Translations under genes and position numbers: made by a program | Assembly (NCBI RefSeq): GCF_035917455.1 | Contig: NZ_CP109078.1 | Location: 5,316,001-5,380,000 of the forward strand | DNA length: 64,000 nt | Reading direction: 5' to 3' | From: Micromonospora sp. NBC_01796 | GTDB taxonomy: Bacteria > Actinomycetota > Actinomycetes > Mycobacteriales > Micromonosporaceae | The notes under the pieces: generated by a model | What the model saw: only the letters and a program-made list of their open reading frames with translations | Database searches by the model: none | What the model was told of the DNA's origin: nothing | In this document: piece after piece, positions 51,747 through 62,579 of the stretch | How the letters are laid out: each line of letters opens with the position of its first letter | Position numbering within the stretch: the first letter of the stretch is position 1

Positions 51747-52520
51747 GATCAGCAGTCGCCCCGACTCGGGTTTGAAGTAGAACGTCTCCGCCACGTCCGA
51801 CACCATCGGCCACCGCTCCGCGCTGACCCCGTCCGGCAGGTCCACCAGGAACGCGGTACGCCGCAGCGGGGTCAGGCCGACCGGCCGTACCCCGGCGAGT
51901 TCCGCCACCTCGTCGGCCCAGGCACCCGCGGCGTTGACCACCAGCCCACCGGTGAAGTGCCCGGCGTCGGTCTCCGCCCGCCAACCGCCGACGACCCGGG
52001 TCAACGACCGGACCCGGGCGGACCGGACCACCCGACCACCGCCCGCCCGGATGCCCCGCAGGAACCCCTGGTGCAACGCGTCCACGTCGATGTCCTGCGC
52101 CGCCGGGCGGACCATCGCCCGGTGGTAGCGGCCCGGACGGACGATCGGGCAGTAGCGCTGCACCTCGTCCAGGTCGATCTCGCGGGCGGGGGTCGGGGCG
52201 GCGAGTTCGTCGGCCAGCGCCGCGTCGAAGCTCGCGTCCTCACCGGCCGGGGAGAGCGCCAGCACCCCCCTCGGGGTGAGCAGAGGCGCGGCGCTGAAAC
52301 CCGGCGGCGGGTCATCCAGAAAGGCGCGGCTGGCCGACGTCAACGCCCGCACCACCGGCCCGCCGTAATACTCCGAGAACAGTGCGGCCGAACGGCCGGT
52401 GGCGTGGTAGCCGGCGACCTTCTCCATCTCCAGCAGGACCACCCGCCCGTACGCGGCCAGGTGGTAGCCCGCGCTGGCGCCGGCTATCCCACCGCCGATG
52501 ATGAGGAAGTCAGCGTCCAC
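51411..52520 (-). CDS. FAD-dependent oxidoreductase (DAO family)
   Basis: The 369-residue flavoprotein begins DADFLIIGGGIAGASAGYHLA (FAD Rossmann GxGxxG) and keeps GLVVNAAGAWADEVAELAG and the C-terminal FLWLAGLSGYGMQVAPSLGR. The DAO family oxidises amino acids, sarcosine or glycerol phosphate; the substrate is not evident. GTG 52520 is preceded by a TACGGT box. It overlaps the MFS frame by 336 nt. Confidence 0.86.
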   Translation of the reverse strand: MDADFLIIGGGIAGASAGYHLAAYGRVVLLEMEKVAGYHATGRSAALFSEYYGGPVVRALTSASRAFLDDPPPGFSAAPLLTPRGVLALSPAGEDASFDAALADELAAPTPAREIDLDEVQRYCPIVRPGRYHRAMVRPAAQDIDVDALHQGFLRGIRAGGGRVVRSARVRSLTRVVGGWRAETDAGHFTGGLVVNAAGAWADEVAELAGVRPVGLTPLRRTAFLVDLPDGVSAERWPMVSDVAETFYFKPESGRLLISPADATPTPPGDVRPDDLDIAIGAARVEEATTLTIRRVHHAWAGLRTSAADDVPVVGRSADAEGFLWLAGLSGYGMQVAPSLGRLLATLVTGVTPPEPGIDPAHVTPDRFH

Positions 52521-52528
52521 GGCCGCTG

Positions 52529-52534
52529 ACCGTA
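52529..52534 (-). promoter_or_regulatory. Leaderless-type -10 box TACGGT
   Basis: On the minus strand TACGGT is 8 nt before GTG 52520. Confidence 0.45.
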
Positions 52535-52674
52535 GTCGGTCAAGGCGGAGACGGCAATCAATGGCGAGACAGTTTCGGGTCCAAACGGGAAATCGGGGAC
52601 GACCCTGAGTGGGATCAGGGGTTTCGGACCCGATCGAGGGGACTGTCCCGGAGGGAAAAGTTGGCCGGCCCGCC

Positions 52675-52680
52675 TACGGT
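52675..52680 (+). promoter_or_regulatory. -10 box TACGGT before the DedA gene
   Basis: TACGGT would start transcription near 52687, giving a leader of about 22 nt that carries GCGGGGG before GTG 52709. An ATG at 52687 would read only nine codons. Confidence 0.4.
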
Positions 52681-52708
52681 GTAGCCATGGGGCAGCGGGG
52701 GTGTGGGC

Positions 52709-53350
52709 GTGGCTGACTGGCTGGCGCAACTGGGGGAGCTCCCGAGCGCCCTGTACCTGGCGGGGCTCGGCGTGGTCATGCTGCTCGACGCGATCCCGTT
52801 GGTAGGCGTGCTGGTACCCGGCGACATCGCGGTGCTTGCCGTGGTGGGCACCGGCCGACCGGGCGGACCCGCCGGTGCCTACCTCAGCGTGATAGCCGGT
52901 TGCGTGGTCGGCTGGTCGTTGAGCTTCCTCGCCGGTCGGCTTTTCGGCGACCGGATCCGGCAGGGTCGGATCGGAGCCTGGATCGGCGAGGCCCGGTGGG
53001 CCGCCGCCGAGGGCATCCTGAACCGCGGTGGCGGCCGGATGGTGATGGTGGCCCCGTTCCTGCCCGTGTTCAACGCGTTGCTACCACTGGCCGCCGGCGG
53101 CCTACGAATGTCCTACCGCCGCTTCGTCTCCTGCGCGGCACTCGGTGCCGCGCTCTGGGCCGGGCTGTACGTGCTGCTGGGCACAGCGGCGAACTCACTG
53201 GGTGGACTATTGCCCGGAGAGTCGTTCACGATGGTGGCCACGGTCGGCATCGGCCTGACCGTCGGCTGGGTCGTGCTGCTGGGTGCCCGGCGCAGCTGGC
53301 TCAGATCGGCCGGACATTCGCCGCCTGCGGGCCCTTCTGCCCCTGAGTGA
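52709..53350 (+). CDS. DedA family membrane protein
   Basis: The 213-residue protein has DedA features: [38 protein letters not shown], and [23 protein letters not shown] with the family Arg replaced by an Asn-containing motif. About five hydrophobic segments are present. GTG 52709 has GGGGG at ribosome-binding distance; GTG 52703 is also in frame. The last 50 nt overlap the convergent cold-shock gene. Confidence 0.8.
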   Translation: MADWLAQLGELPSALYLAGLGVVMLLDAIPLVGVLVPGDIAVLAVVGTGRPGGPAGAYLSVIAGCVVGWSLSFLAGRLFGDRIRQGRIGAWIGEARWAAAEGILNRGGGRMVMVAPFLPVFNALLPLAAGGLRMSYRRFVSCAALGAALWAGLYVLLGTAANSLGGLLPGESFTMVATVGIGLTVGWVVLLGARRSWLRSAGHSPPAGPSAPE

Positions 53351-53504
53351 CCTCGAACTCGACCTTCTGGCCCTCGTTGAGCTCGCGGTAACCCTGGCTG
53401 TCGATGGCGGAGTAGTGGACGAAGACGTCCGGTCCTCCGCCGTCCTGCTCGATGAAGCCGAAGCCCTTTTCTGAGTTGAACCACTTCACGGTGCCGGTTG
53501 CCAT
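53301..53504 (-). CDS. Cold-shock protein, CspA family
   Basis: The 67-residue OB-fold protein has [20 protein letters not shown] (RNP-1 KGFGFI) and DVFVHYSAI (RNP-2). It binds single-stranded RNA and DNA and melts mRNA structures. GGAG precedes the ATG. Its 3' end overlaps the DedA gene by 50 nt, an unusual arrangement for a likely abundant protein. Confidence 0.95.
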   Translation of the reverse strand: MATGTVKWFNSEKGFGFIEQDGGGPDVFVHYSAIDSQGYRELNEGQKVEFEVTQGQKGPQAANVRPI

Positions 53505-53656
53505 TCAAATCTCCTTAACAGGTGTGCGACGGTGGTCGTCCCACACGTCACCGACACTAGCGTTCCGACCCGGATGATGCGCGCCGAAGTCGCGGCTCGG
53601 CGACAGTCAGGGCGATAACCGGGGCCGGAAGGGCCGTTCTACGGCATGCTTGACCC

Positions 53657-54346
53657 GTGACGAGACGGATGGCGGGCCCGCTAGCCGACCTCGAAACCAA
53701 GATCTCCGCGACCGACACCGGGGGACTGGACCGGCTCCGGCTCGTCGAGGTGCCGTTCGTGCCCGAGGTACGCCTGCATCTGGCCGAGGACGCCATCGTC
53801 TGGTGGGCCAGGATGGAGGCCGAGGCCGGGGCGGTGCTGGCGCCACCGTACTGGGCGTCGGCGTGGCCGGGAGGGCAGGCACTCGCCCGGTACGTGCTCG
53901 ACCATCCCGAGGCGGTCGCCGGTCTGCGCGTACTCGACCTGGCCGCGGGCTCCGGGTTGGCCGCGATCGCCGCCGCGCTGGCCGGGGCGGCCACGGTGAC
54001 CGCGAACGACATCGACCCGTACGCCCTGGCGGTGATCGGGATGAACGCGCGGGCGAACCGGATCGACGTACGCCAGGCCGACGGTGACCTGCTCGACGGC
54101 GACGGGCTGGACGCGGACCTGATCCTGGCCGGTGACGTCTTCTACCGCCGGGCACTGGCGGACAGGATGCTGCCGTTCCTGGAGCGGGCGGCGGCACGCG
54201 GTGCGCGGGTGCTGGTCGGCGACCCCGGGCGGGTGTTCCTACCGGCCGACCGGTTCCGGGTGGTGGCCAGTTACCACGGTTCGGCCAGCGACTCGGTCGA
54301 GGACGCGGAGATCAGTCGGATGGACGTGCTCCAGCTCCTGAGCTGA
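53657..54346 (+). CDS. Class I methyltransferase, ETFB-KMT/PrmA-like
   Basis: The 229-residue protein resembles electron-transfer-flavoprotein-beta lysine methyltransferases: PPYWASAWPGGQALARYVLDHP, then VLDLAAGSGLAAIAAALAG (SAM), TANDIDPYALAVIGMNARAN and ILAGDVFYRRALADRML. Protein-lysine methylation is a plausible but unproven role. GTG 53657 has CATGCT 6 nt upstream, a possible weak leaderless box; ATG 53669 is an alternative. The 3' end overlaps the next gene by 35 nt. Confidence 0.8.
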   Translation: MTRRMAGPLADLETKISATDTGGLDRLRLVEVPFVPEVRLHLAEDAIVWWARMEAEAGAVLAPPYWASAWPGGQALARYVLDHPEAVAGLRVLDLAAGSGLAAIAAALAGAATVTANDIDPYALAVIGMNARANRIDVRQADGDLLDGDGLDADLILAGDVFYRRALADRMLPFLERAAARGARVLVGDPGRVFLPADRFRVVASYHGSASDSVEDAEISRMDVLQLLS

Positions 54347-54965
54347 CCACCGGGAGGTCGAGGACGTACGAGTCGCCCTCGCGCCGGAAACCGAGCCGGT
54401 CGTAGTACGGCGCGACCATGCCCGGTGGGGTGACCACCCGGCGGAAGCCCCGGTCGGTGAAGAGACTGCTGCGCCGGTAGACGAACTCGCCGGGGGTGAA
54501 GTCCCGGAACCGCTGGGTCACGTAGTCCAGTTCCACCCGGGCCACCTCCCCGCCGCTGCCGTCGACCAGTACCACCCCGACCACCTCGTCGGCGCGTACG
54601 ACGAGGAAGGCCGTCCGGTCCGGGTCGGCGCCGTGCCACTCGAACCCCGGGTTGAACCGGGCGATGTCCGCCCCGTGTACGCGCAGCGTGTGGGCCAGGA
54701 ACCCGTCGTCGGTGCCGACCTCGACGACCTCGTAGGTCCGCTCGTCGTGCCGGGTGGCGAGCATCCGGCGCAGGTACCAGACGTTGATGATCGCGATCAC
54801 CACGTTCAGCCCGACCCCCGGCCAGACCCCCAGGGCGGTGTTGAAACCGATCAGGATCAGGGAGCCGACCAGGTTCAGCGCGCGCAGCCGCAGTACGCGG
54901 GTCTGCAGCAGGGACCAGACCAGTACCGCGGAGCCGATCCAACCGATGATGTCCAGCCAGTTCAC
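54312..54965 (-). CDS. YgjV-like membrane domain with GNAT-like C-terminal domain
   Basis: The first 65 residues hold two or three hydrophobic segments (LDIIGWIGSAVLVWSLLQTR; LNLVGSLILIGFNTALGVWPGVGLNVVIAIINVWYL) like the YgjV inner-membrane family. The remaining 150 residues look like an acyltransferase-type domain (VVRADEVVGVVLVDG; YDRLGFRREGDSYVLDLPV), which ends as GNAT domains do. Which reaction it performs is unknown. GTG 54965 follows a TAACCT box by 6 nt. Confidence 0.7.
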   Translation of the reverse strand: MNWLDIIGWIGSAVLVWSLLQTRVLRLRALNLVGSLILIGFNTALGVWPGVGLNVVIAIINVWYLRRMLATRHDERTYEVVEVGTDDGFLAHTLRVHGADIARFNPGFEWHGADPDRTAFLVVRADEVVGVVLVDGSGGEVARVELDYVTQRFRDFTPGEFVYRRSSLFTDRGFRRVVTPPGMVAPYYDRLGFRREGDSYVLDLPVVSSGAGARPSD

Positions 54966-54971
54966 CCGCCG

Positions 54972-54977
54972 AGGTTA
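54972..54977 (-). promoter_or_regulatory. Leaderless-type -10 box TAACCT
   Basis: On the minus strand TAACCT is 6 nt before GTG 54965. Confidence 0.45.
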
Positions 54978-55124
54978 GCCCCTGCCCGCTGACCTGCCCA
55001 AAATCGGACGCAGGTGGTGAAGCGCGCGGACCGGGCGTGGTTGTCGTCGCCGTGCCGGGCGCAGGGGTGACACGCGGGGGTACCGGCATGGTGTGAGACG
55101 TACCACCGGCCGTACCACCACGAG

Positions 55125-55130
55125 TATGGT
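55125..55130 (+). promoter_or_regulatory. Leaderless-type -10 box TATGGT
   Basis: TATGGT is 7 nt before ATG 55138, and this fixes the antitoxin start against the in-frame GTG at 55093. Confidence 0.5.
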
Positions 55131-55137
55131 GGCCCGT

Positions 55138-55389
55138 ATGGCAGACAAGGTCACGTTGAGTCTGAACCCGGACACACTCGCCCGGGCGCGTGCCGCCGCC
55201 GGCCAGGCCGGCATGTCCCTGTCCGCCTGGATCGACCGGGCCGCCCGTCGGGAGGCGATGCGCGACGCCGCCCGCCGGCAGGACGAGTGGCTGGCCGCCA
55301 ACCCGGACGTACGCGACGAGCTCGACGGATTCGACCGGCTCGCCGACAATCTCGAAGCGGGTTGGAATGACCTGGTCGAGGCGGCGTGA
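55138..55389 (+). CDS. Antitoxin, ribbon-helix-helix-like
   Basis: The 83-residue protein begins MADKVTLSLNPDTLARARAAAGQAGMSLSAWIDRAARREAM, a strand-helix-helix pattern of ribbon-helix-helix DNA-binding antitoxins, followed by an acidic tail that could wrap the toxin. Its last 4 nt overlap the toxin start (GTGA). It probably neutralises the toxin and represses the pair. Confidence 0.82.
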   Translation: MADKVTLSLNPDTLARARAAAGQAGMSLSAWIDRAARREAMRDAARRQDEWLAANPDVRDELDGFDRLADNLEAGWNDLVEAA

Positions 55390-55700
55390 ACCGCGGTGAG
55401 ATCTGGACTGTCGGCGATCCCAGCAAGGTGCGTTACCGCGTCATCGTGCTCTCCGGCGACGCGCACAACGACCGGCCGAGCGCGTCGCCGTACTGCGCGC
55501 CGATCGTCCGCCAGCGCGGTAGCGCGGAACTGCCGCCGTTTGTCGTACCGCTGGCCGAGACCGACCCGATGACCGGGGTGGTGGTGGTCAACCGGATGCG
55601 CCGGGTCCCGGCCGCCGCCGGTGTGGAGCGGGTCGGCATGGCCACCGGGGCGAGCATGTCCCGGATCGTCGAGGCCCTCAAGGACCTCTTCGAACTCTGA
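55386..55700 (+). CDS. PemK/MazF-family endoribonuclease toxin
   Basis: The 104-residue protein has the MazF/PemK pattern: MNRGEIWTVGDPSKVRYRVIVLSGD, a central strand region VVVVNRMRRVP and the C-terminal helix SMSRIVEALKDLFEL. Family members cut mRNA at short sequences. GTG 55386 overlaps the antitoxin stop. A seven-nt repeat begins at the base after its stop. Confidence 0.87.
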   Translation: MNRGEIWTVGDPSKVRYRVIVLSGDAHNDRPSASPYCAPIVRQRGSAELPPFVVPLAETDPMTGVVVVNRMRRVPAAAGVERVGMATGASMSRIVEALKDLFEL

Positions 55701-55742
55701 CCCGTCGCCCGTCGCCCGTCGCCCGTCGCCCGTCGCCCGTCG
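55701..55742. repeat. Six tandem CCCGTCG units
   Basis: Six exact 7-nt copies start directly after the toxin stop codon. Confidence 0.95.
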
Positions 55743-55757
55743 GCCCGCCCATCGGCG

Positions 55758-55793
55758 CGGGAGCCGGCCACCCGCGAAGGTGGCCGGCTCCCG
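55758..55793. terminator. Strong hairpin after the toxin-antitoxin pair
   Basis: A perfect 15-bp stem (CGGGAGCCGGCCACC and its complement) has loop CGCGAA. It can end transcripts from both sides. Confidence 0.7.
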
Positions 55794-55810
55794 TGCACCT
55801 CCGACCTGAA

Positions 55811-55834
55811 TCAGTTCCACTCGAAGCCGCGCAT
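55811..55834 (-). other. Possible seven-residue ORF with strong ribosome site
   Basis: GGGGAGG, 5 nt, then ATG and codons for MRGFEWN followed by TGA. It lies downstream of the metallo-hydrolase gene on the same strand. Too short to be sure; it could be a micropeptide or chance. Confidence 0.2.
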
Positions 55835-55946
55835 CTCAACCTCCCCGTCCGGCGTCGTTGATACCGGTATTACGGGTGGGGGCGGCATTGGGTTGCAGTG
55901 ATTACGGCTTTCTCTCGCCGATGATGCCCGAGCGGGTCGTGCCGTG

Positions 55947-56597
55947 TTACCAGCCGCGGGCCCGCCACTCTTCGAGGGAGGGGCGTTCGACACCGAGGGT
56001 GGAGTCCCGCCCGTGGCCGGGGTAGAACCAGGTCTCGTCCGGCAGCCGCCCGAAGATCTTGGTCTCCAGGTCGTTCATGATGCTGTCGAAGTGAGCGGGA
56101 TCGGTCGTCTTCCCCGGGCCACCGGGGAACAGGCTGTCGCCGGTGAACAGGTGCGGGATCCCGGCCGGGTCGCTGTAGAGCAGGGCGATCGAGCCGGGGG
56201 TGTGCCCGACCAGGTGGATCACCTCCAGCGCGCAGCCGCCGACCCGTACGGTGTCCCCGTCGACCAGGGTCTCCGAGTCGATCGGCAGCCCGTCGGCGTC
56301 GGCGGTGTGGGCGAGGCTGATCGCCCCGGTGGCCGCCACCACCTCTTCCAGTGCCACCCAGTGGTCCATGTGCCGATGGGTGGTGATCACGTGGCTCAGG
56401 CCGGTCTCGCCGGCAAGTTCCAGCAGCCGGGGCGCCTCGTTGGCCGCGTCGATCAACACCTGGTCGCCGGTGGAGCGGCAGCGGACCAGGTAGGCGTTGT
56501 TCTCCATCGGCCCGACCGACACCTTGGTGATGGTCAGGTCGTCCAGGTCCCGTACGTCTGGCGCCCCGCCGGGCGAGACATCTCCGCGGTAACTCAT
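55947..56597 (-). CDS. Metallo-beta-lactamase-fold hydrolase (glyoxalase II-like)
   Basis: The 216-residue enzyme has ITTHRHMDHW as first metal site, VIHLVGHTPGSIALLY, FTGDSLFPGGPGKT and a final FYPGHG His. This is the glyoxalase II / thiol-ester hydrolase pattern. The next gene upstream belongs to the mycothiol-linked maleylpyruvate isomerase fold, and the gap is 9 nt, so a thiol-dependent detoxification pair is plausible. GAGGT lies before the ATG. Confidence 0.85.
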   Translation of the reverse strand: MSYRGDVSPGGAPDVRDLDDLTITKVSVGPMENNAYLVRCRSTGDQVLIDAANEAPRLLELAGETGLSHVITTHRHMDHWVALEEVVAATGAISLAHTADADGLPIDSETLVDGDTVRVGGCALEVIHLVGHTPGSIALLYSDPAGIPHLFTGDSLFPGGPGKTTDPAHFDSIMNDLETKIFGRLPDETWFYPGHGRDSTLGVERPSLEEWRARGW

Positions 56598-56606
56598 CTC
56601 GTACCT

Positions 56607-57323
56607 CTAGATCCAGTCCGGTGGGGTGGGCAAGGGGCCGTTCGGGGTGACGGTGAGTCCGGTGCCGGTGGACCGACCGATCAGCCAGCCGGCGAGCAGG
56701 TGCACCGGTCCGGCGACGGTCGGTCCGGCTCCGGCCGGGCCGATGGTCAGGGTGCGGCCGGCGTCGGTCGGGCGCAGCGTCAGCGCGGGTACGTCCTCGC
56801 GGGTGGCCAGGTCACCGGCGGCCTCGTTCAGCAGCCGCTGGGCGAACCCCTCGGGCCAGTCGACCGGGTCGTAACCGGCGCCGAGGTCGACGTGGTGCAC
56901 CTCGAGTTCACGCAGGCGGGTCCAGACCAGCACCGCCGCCACCCGATCGCCGCGGTGCGACCTGACCACCGCCGCCCAGGCCTCCGGCGGCATCGCGGCG
57001 CACGCCTCGGCGAACCGTTTCGCCCCGCCCCGCAGGTCGTCCAGGTGGGCGTCGAGGGGGCGGTCGGCACCGGCGGCGATGTCCGCGTCCCGGGCGGCGA
57101 CGCTCGCGTACGCCGGGACGTGCTGGCCGGTCCGGGCCCCGGTGAGCAGATTGACCAGCGCGTCGGCGCTGCGCGCGAGGTGGGTCAGCACATGTCCGCG
57201 GCTCCAGCCGGGCAGTCGGGACGGTTCGGCGAGGGTGGACCGGTCGAGGGTGCCGGCGGTACGGAGCAGCCGCTCCGTGGCGCGGTCCACCTCGGCGATC
57301 AGAACCAATGGGTCAACGGTCAC
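56607..57323 (-). CDS. Maleylpyruvate isomerase family (mycothiol-dependent fold) protein
   Basis: The 238-residue protein has the DinB/MDMPI fold: ERLLRTAGTLDRSTLAEPSRLPGWSRGHVLTHLARSADAL with a metal His, RELEVHHVDLGAGYDP with further His/Asp, then a C-terminal domain (MDMPI_C). Members use mycothiol in isomerase or transferase reactions. GTG 57323 follows a TAGGGT box by 6 nt. It is the first gene of a pair with the metallo-hydrolase. Confidence 0.83.
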   Translation of the reverse strand: MTVDPLVLIAEVDRATERLLRTAGTLDRSTLAEPSRLPGWSRGHVLTHLARSADALVNLLTGARTGQHVPAYASVAARDADIAAGADRPLDAHLDDLRGGAKRFAEACAAMPPEAWAAVVRSHRGDRVAAVLVWTRLRELEVHHVDLGAGYDPVDWPEGFAQRLLNEAAGDLATREDVPALTLRPTDAGRTLTIGPAGAGPTVAGPVHLLAGWLIGRSTGTGLTVTPNGPLPTPPDWI

Positions 57324-57329
57324 GTTTCG

Positions 57330-57335
57330 ACCCTA
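57330..57335 (-). promoter_or_regulatory. Leaderless-type -10 box TAGGGT
   Basis: On the minus strand TAGGGT is 6 nt before GTG 57323. Confidence 0.5.
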
Positions 57336-57518
57336 GTCGTCCGCACCCCGCCGGTGGTCGTCGGCGGGCCGGACCCGGAAATGGCTTTCGGTGGATCGTC
57401 GGCAGCCCTTACCGTTCGAGTTGAACGCGTCACCCGGGAGTTGGAGGGAGGTGGGGATCATGCCGGTCGCCGTGCGCGTCTCCCGCATCCCGGTTCACCA
57501 ATTCTGACGAGGGTTGAC

Positions 57519-58574
57519 ATGAGGTTTGATCTCGCGTCCCTGGGCTGGGACGCCGCGCTTCACAGCGCGTACTCCAGGCACGATGACCTGCGGCCGGGCC
57601 GGGTGGTTCGGGTGGACCGCGGGGTGTGCACCGTACTGTGCGCGGACGGGACGTACCGGGCGAGTCTGGCCGGGGCGGTCCTGGCCGGGGCCGTCGCCGA
57701 TCCGGCCCGCCTGCCGTGCGCCGGGGACTGGCTACTGGTCCGGGTCTGGCCGGACGACCGGGTCACCGCCGAGGCGGTGCTGCCCCGGCGTACGGCGATC
57801 GTGCGTCGGACCGCAGGCAAGGCCGCGACCGGACAGGTCCTGGCCGCGAACCTCGACGCCGCGGCGGTGGTCGAGCCGATGCATCCGACGCCGGACATGG
57901 CGCGGATCGAGCGTCTGCTCGCCCTGGCCTGGGCATCCGGGGCGGAGCCGATGGTGGTGCTGACGAAGTGTGATCTGGTCCCCGATCCGGCGGCGGTGGC
58001 CGCCCAGGTGGCCGAGGTGGCGCCCGGGGTACGGGTGCTGGCGGTGAGCGCGCAGACCGGCGCCGGCCTGTCCGACCTGCGCCCGCAGGTCGCGTACGGC
58101 CGTACCCTGGCGCTGCTCGGCCCGTCCGGTGCGGGCAAGTCGACGCTGGTCAACGCGCTGGCGGGGACGACCGTGATGGTCACCCAGGGGATCCGGGGGG
58201 TGGACGGCAAGGGCCGGCACACCACCACGCACCGGGCGTTGATCCCGATTCCCGGTGGGGGAGCGGTGCTGGACACCCCGGGGATCCGGGCGGTCGGGCT
58301 GCTCGACGCGGCCGGTGGCCTGGACCACGCCTTCGCCGATGTGGCGGAGTTGGCCGCGGCCTGCCGGTTCGACGACTGCGCGCACCAGGTGGAGCCCGGT
58401 TGCGCGGTCCGGGCCGCGCTGGAGGACGGCGGGCTCACCCCGCGCCGGTGGGAGAGTTGGTGCAAGCTGCAACGTGAGGTGGCGTTCGAGACCCGACGCC
58501 GGGACGCCCGGCTGGCGGCCGAGGCGCGGGCCGGGCGGCGGCGGGCCCGGTCGGACCGGCGGATCCGTCCTTAG
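57519..58574 (+). CDS. rsgA: Ribosome small subunit-dependent GTPase A
   Basis: The 351-residue circularly permuted GTPase has the motif order G4 (VVLTKCDLV), G5 (AVSAQTGAGL), G1 (LLGPSGAGKSTLVNAL), G2 (KGRHTTTHRAL), G3 (VLDTPGIRAVGL). A zinc knuckle follows (ACRFDDCAHQVEPGCAV) and a basic tail. It checks late 30S assembly. GAGGG lies before ATG 57519. Confidence 0.93.
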   Translation: MRFDLASLGWDAALHSAYSRHDDLRPGRVVRVDRGVCTVLCADGTYRASLAGAVLAGAVADPARLPCAGDWLLVRVWPDDRVTAEAVLPRRTAIVRRTAGKAATGQVLAANLDAAAVVEPMHPTPDMARIERLLALAWASGAEPMVVLTKCDLVPDPAAVAAQVAEVAPGVRVLAVSAQTGAGLSDLRPQVAYGRTLALLGPSGAGKSTLVNALAGTTVMVTQGIRGVDGKGRHTTTHRALIPIPGGGAVLDTPGIRAVGLLDAAGGLDHAFADVAELAAACRFDDCAHQVEPGCAVRAALEDGGLTPRRWESWCKLQREVAFETRRRDARLAAEARAGRRRARSDRRIRP

Positions 58575-58732
58575 GCTGGGGAACCGTTCGGCGGTGCCAC
58601 GGCGTTGACCAGGGGGAACGTACGGGTGGGAGAAAGTGTCGTACCTCGGGGCTAAAGTTGCCGAGGCGCATTCTTGGCGTCTGCAAGACCAGTGACTTCG
58701 GTGGCAAGATCACCGAAACGGGGCGAAACCCG

Positions 58733-58770
58733 GAAGCTGGACATAACCGCAGAAGCTCGACCTAACCGCA
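58733..58770 (+). repeat. Two 19-nt direct repeats upstream of uvrA
   Basis: GAAGCTGGACATAACCGCA and GAAGCTCGACCTAACCGCA follow each other without gap (17 of 19 identical), and a further partial copy starts GAACGTC. They lie about 75 nt before the uvrA start and may bind a regulator. Confidence 0.65.
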
Positions 58771-58844
58771 GAACGTCTTTCAAGCCGCAGTAGCTTGTCC
58801 GAACGGACGAGTTCTCGCTTTCTTCTCCCGGGAGTACACGGACA

Positions 58845-61928
<3,084 letters not shown>

Positions 61929-62030
61929 TTCGTGCCCAACTGAACCATTGCCGGCGATCTTGCGTGTCTACTGTCGTGGCCGCAGTACCAGTCCGGGCGC
62001 GGCCGCCACAGTCGAGAGGAAAGGCTAGGC

Positions 62031-62516
62031 ATGAGTGACGACCAGATCGTGACCGGTCAGGTGCAGACCCGCCGCGCCCTGCTGTTGGGTGCGAGCGCCG
62101 TCGGCGCGACCGTGGTACTCGCCGCCTGCGGCACCGACAACTCCACCGACGGTTCCAACGACGCGGGCGCGCCCGCCGGGAGCGACCCGGCGGGCGACCC
62201 CAACGCCGGTGGGGACAACACCGGCGGCGCGGACGTCCTGACCAAGACCGCCGAGGTGCCGGTCGGTGGCGGGTTGATCTTCGCGGCCAAGGACGTCGTG
62301 GTGACCCAGCCGACCAAGGGCGAGTTCAAGGCGTTCAGCGCGATCTGCACCCACCAGAACTGCCCGGTGACCAACGTCGACGGGGGCACGATCAACTGCT
62401 CCTGCCACGGTAGCAAGTTCTCGATCACGGACGGTTCGGTGAAGAACGGACCGGCCACCCGGCCGCTGGGGGCCAAGGACGTCAAGGTCGACGGCGAGAA
62501 CATCACCCTCGCCTGA
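62031..62516 (+). CDS. Rieske [2Fe-2S] lipoprotein
   Basis: The 161-residue protein has a twin-arginine-like beginning (TRRALLLGASAVGATVVLAAC, with lipobox Cys 33), a Gly/Asn/Asp-rich linker and a Rieske domain with ligands in CTHQNCPV and CSCHGSKF. It is an anchored outer-face electron carrier, likely exported folded by Tat. GAGAGGAAAGG lies before ATG 62031. The partner oxidase or oxygenase is not in the window. Confidence 0.9.
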   Translation: MSDDQIVTGQVQTRRALLLGASAVGATVVLAACGTDNSTDGSNDAGAPAGSDPAGDPNAGGDNTGGADVLTKTAEVPVGGGLIFAAKDVVVTQPTKGEFKAFSAICTHQNCPVTNVDGGTINCSCHGSKFSITDGSVKNGPATRPLGAKDVKVDGENITLA

Positions 62517-62526
62517 TCCACGGGCC

Positions 62527-62556
62527 GGCCTGGCGCGGAGAACCCCGCGCCAGGCC
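62527..62556 (+). terminator. Terminator after the Rieske gene
   Basis: A perfect 12-bp stem (GGCCTGGCGCGG and its complement) with loop AGAACC. Confidence 0.7.
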
Positions 62557-62567
62557 CGGGTCCGGCT

Positions 62568-62573
62568 TAGGAT
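62568..62573 (+). promoter_or_regulatory. Leaderless-type -10 box TAGGAT
   Basis: TAGGAT is 6 nt before ATG 62580. Confidence 0.5.
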
Positions 62574-62579
62574 CCGGGG

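Noticed and set aside
55811-55993. A 60-codon minus-strand frame before the seven-codon ORF.
   Set aside because: Its first part overlaps the 3' end of the metallo-hydrolase gene on the same strand, and it has no ribosome site or family features.
58790-58815. TTGTCCGAACGGAC as a damage promoter or LexA box for uvrA.
   Set aside because: It lacks the R of the TTGTCR core, no TANNNT lies 8 nt further on, and it does not fit TCGAAC-N4-GTTCGA.
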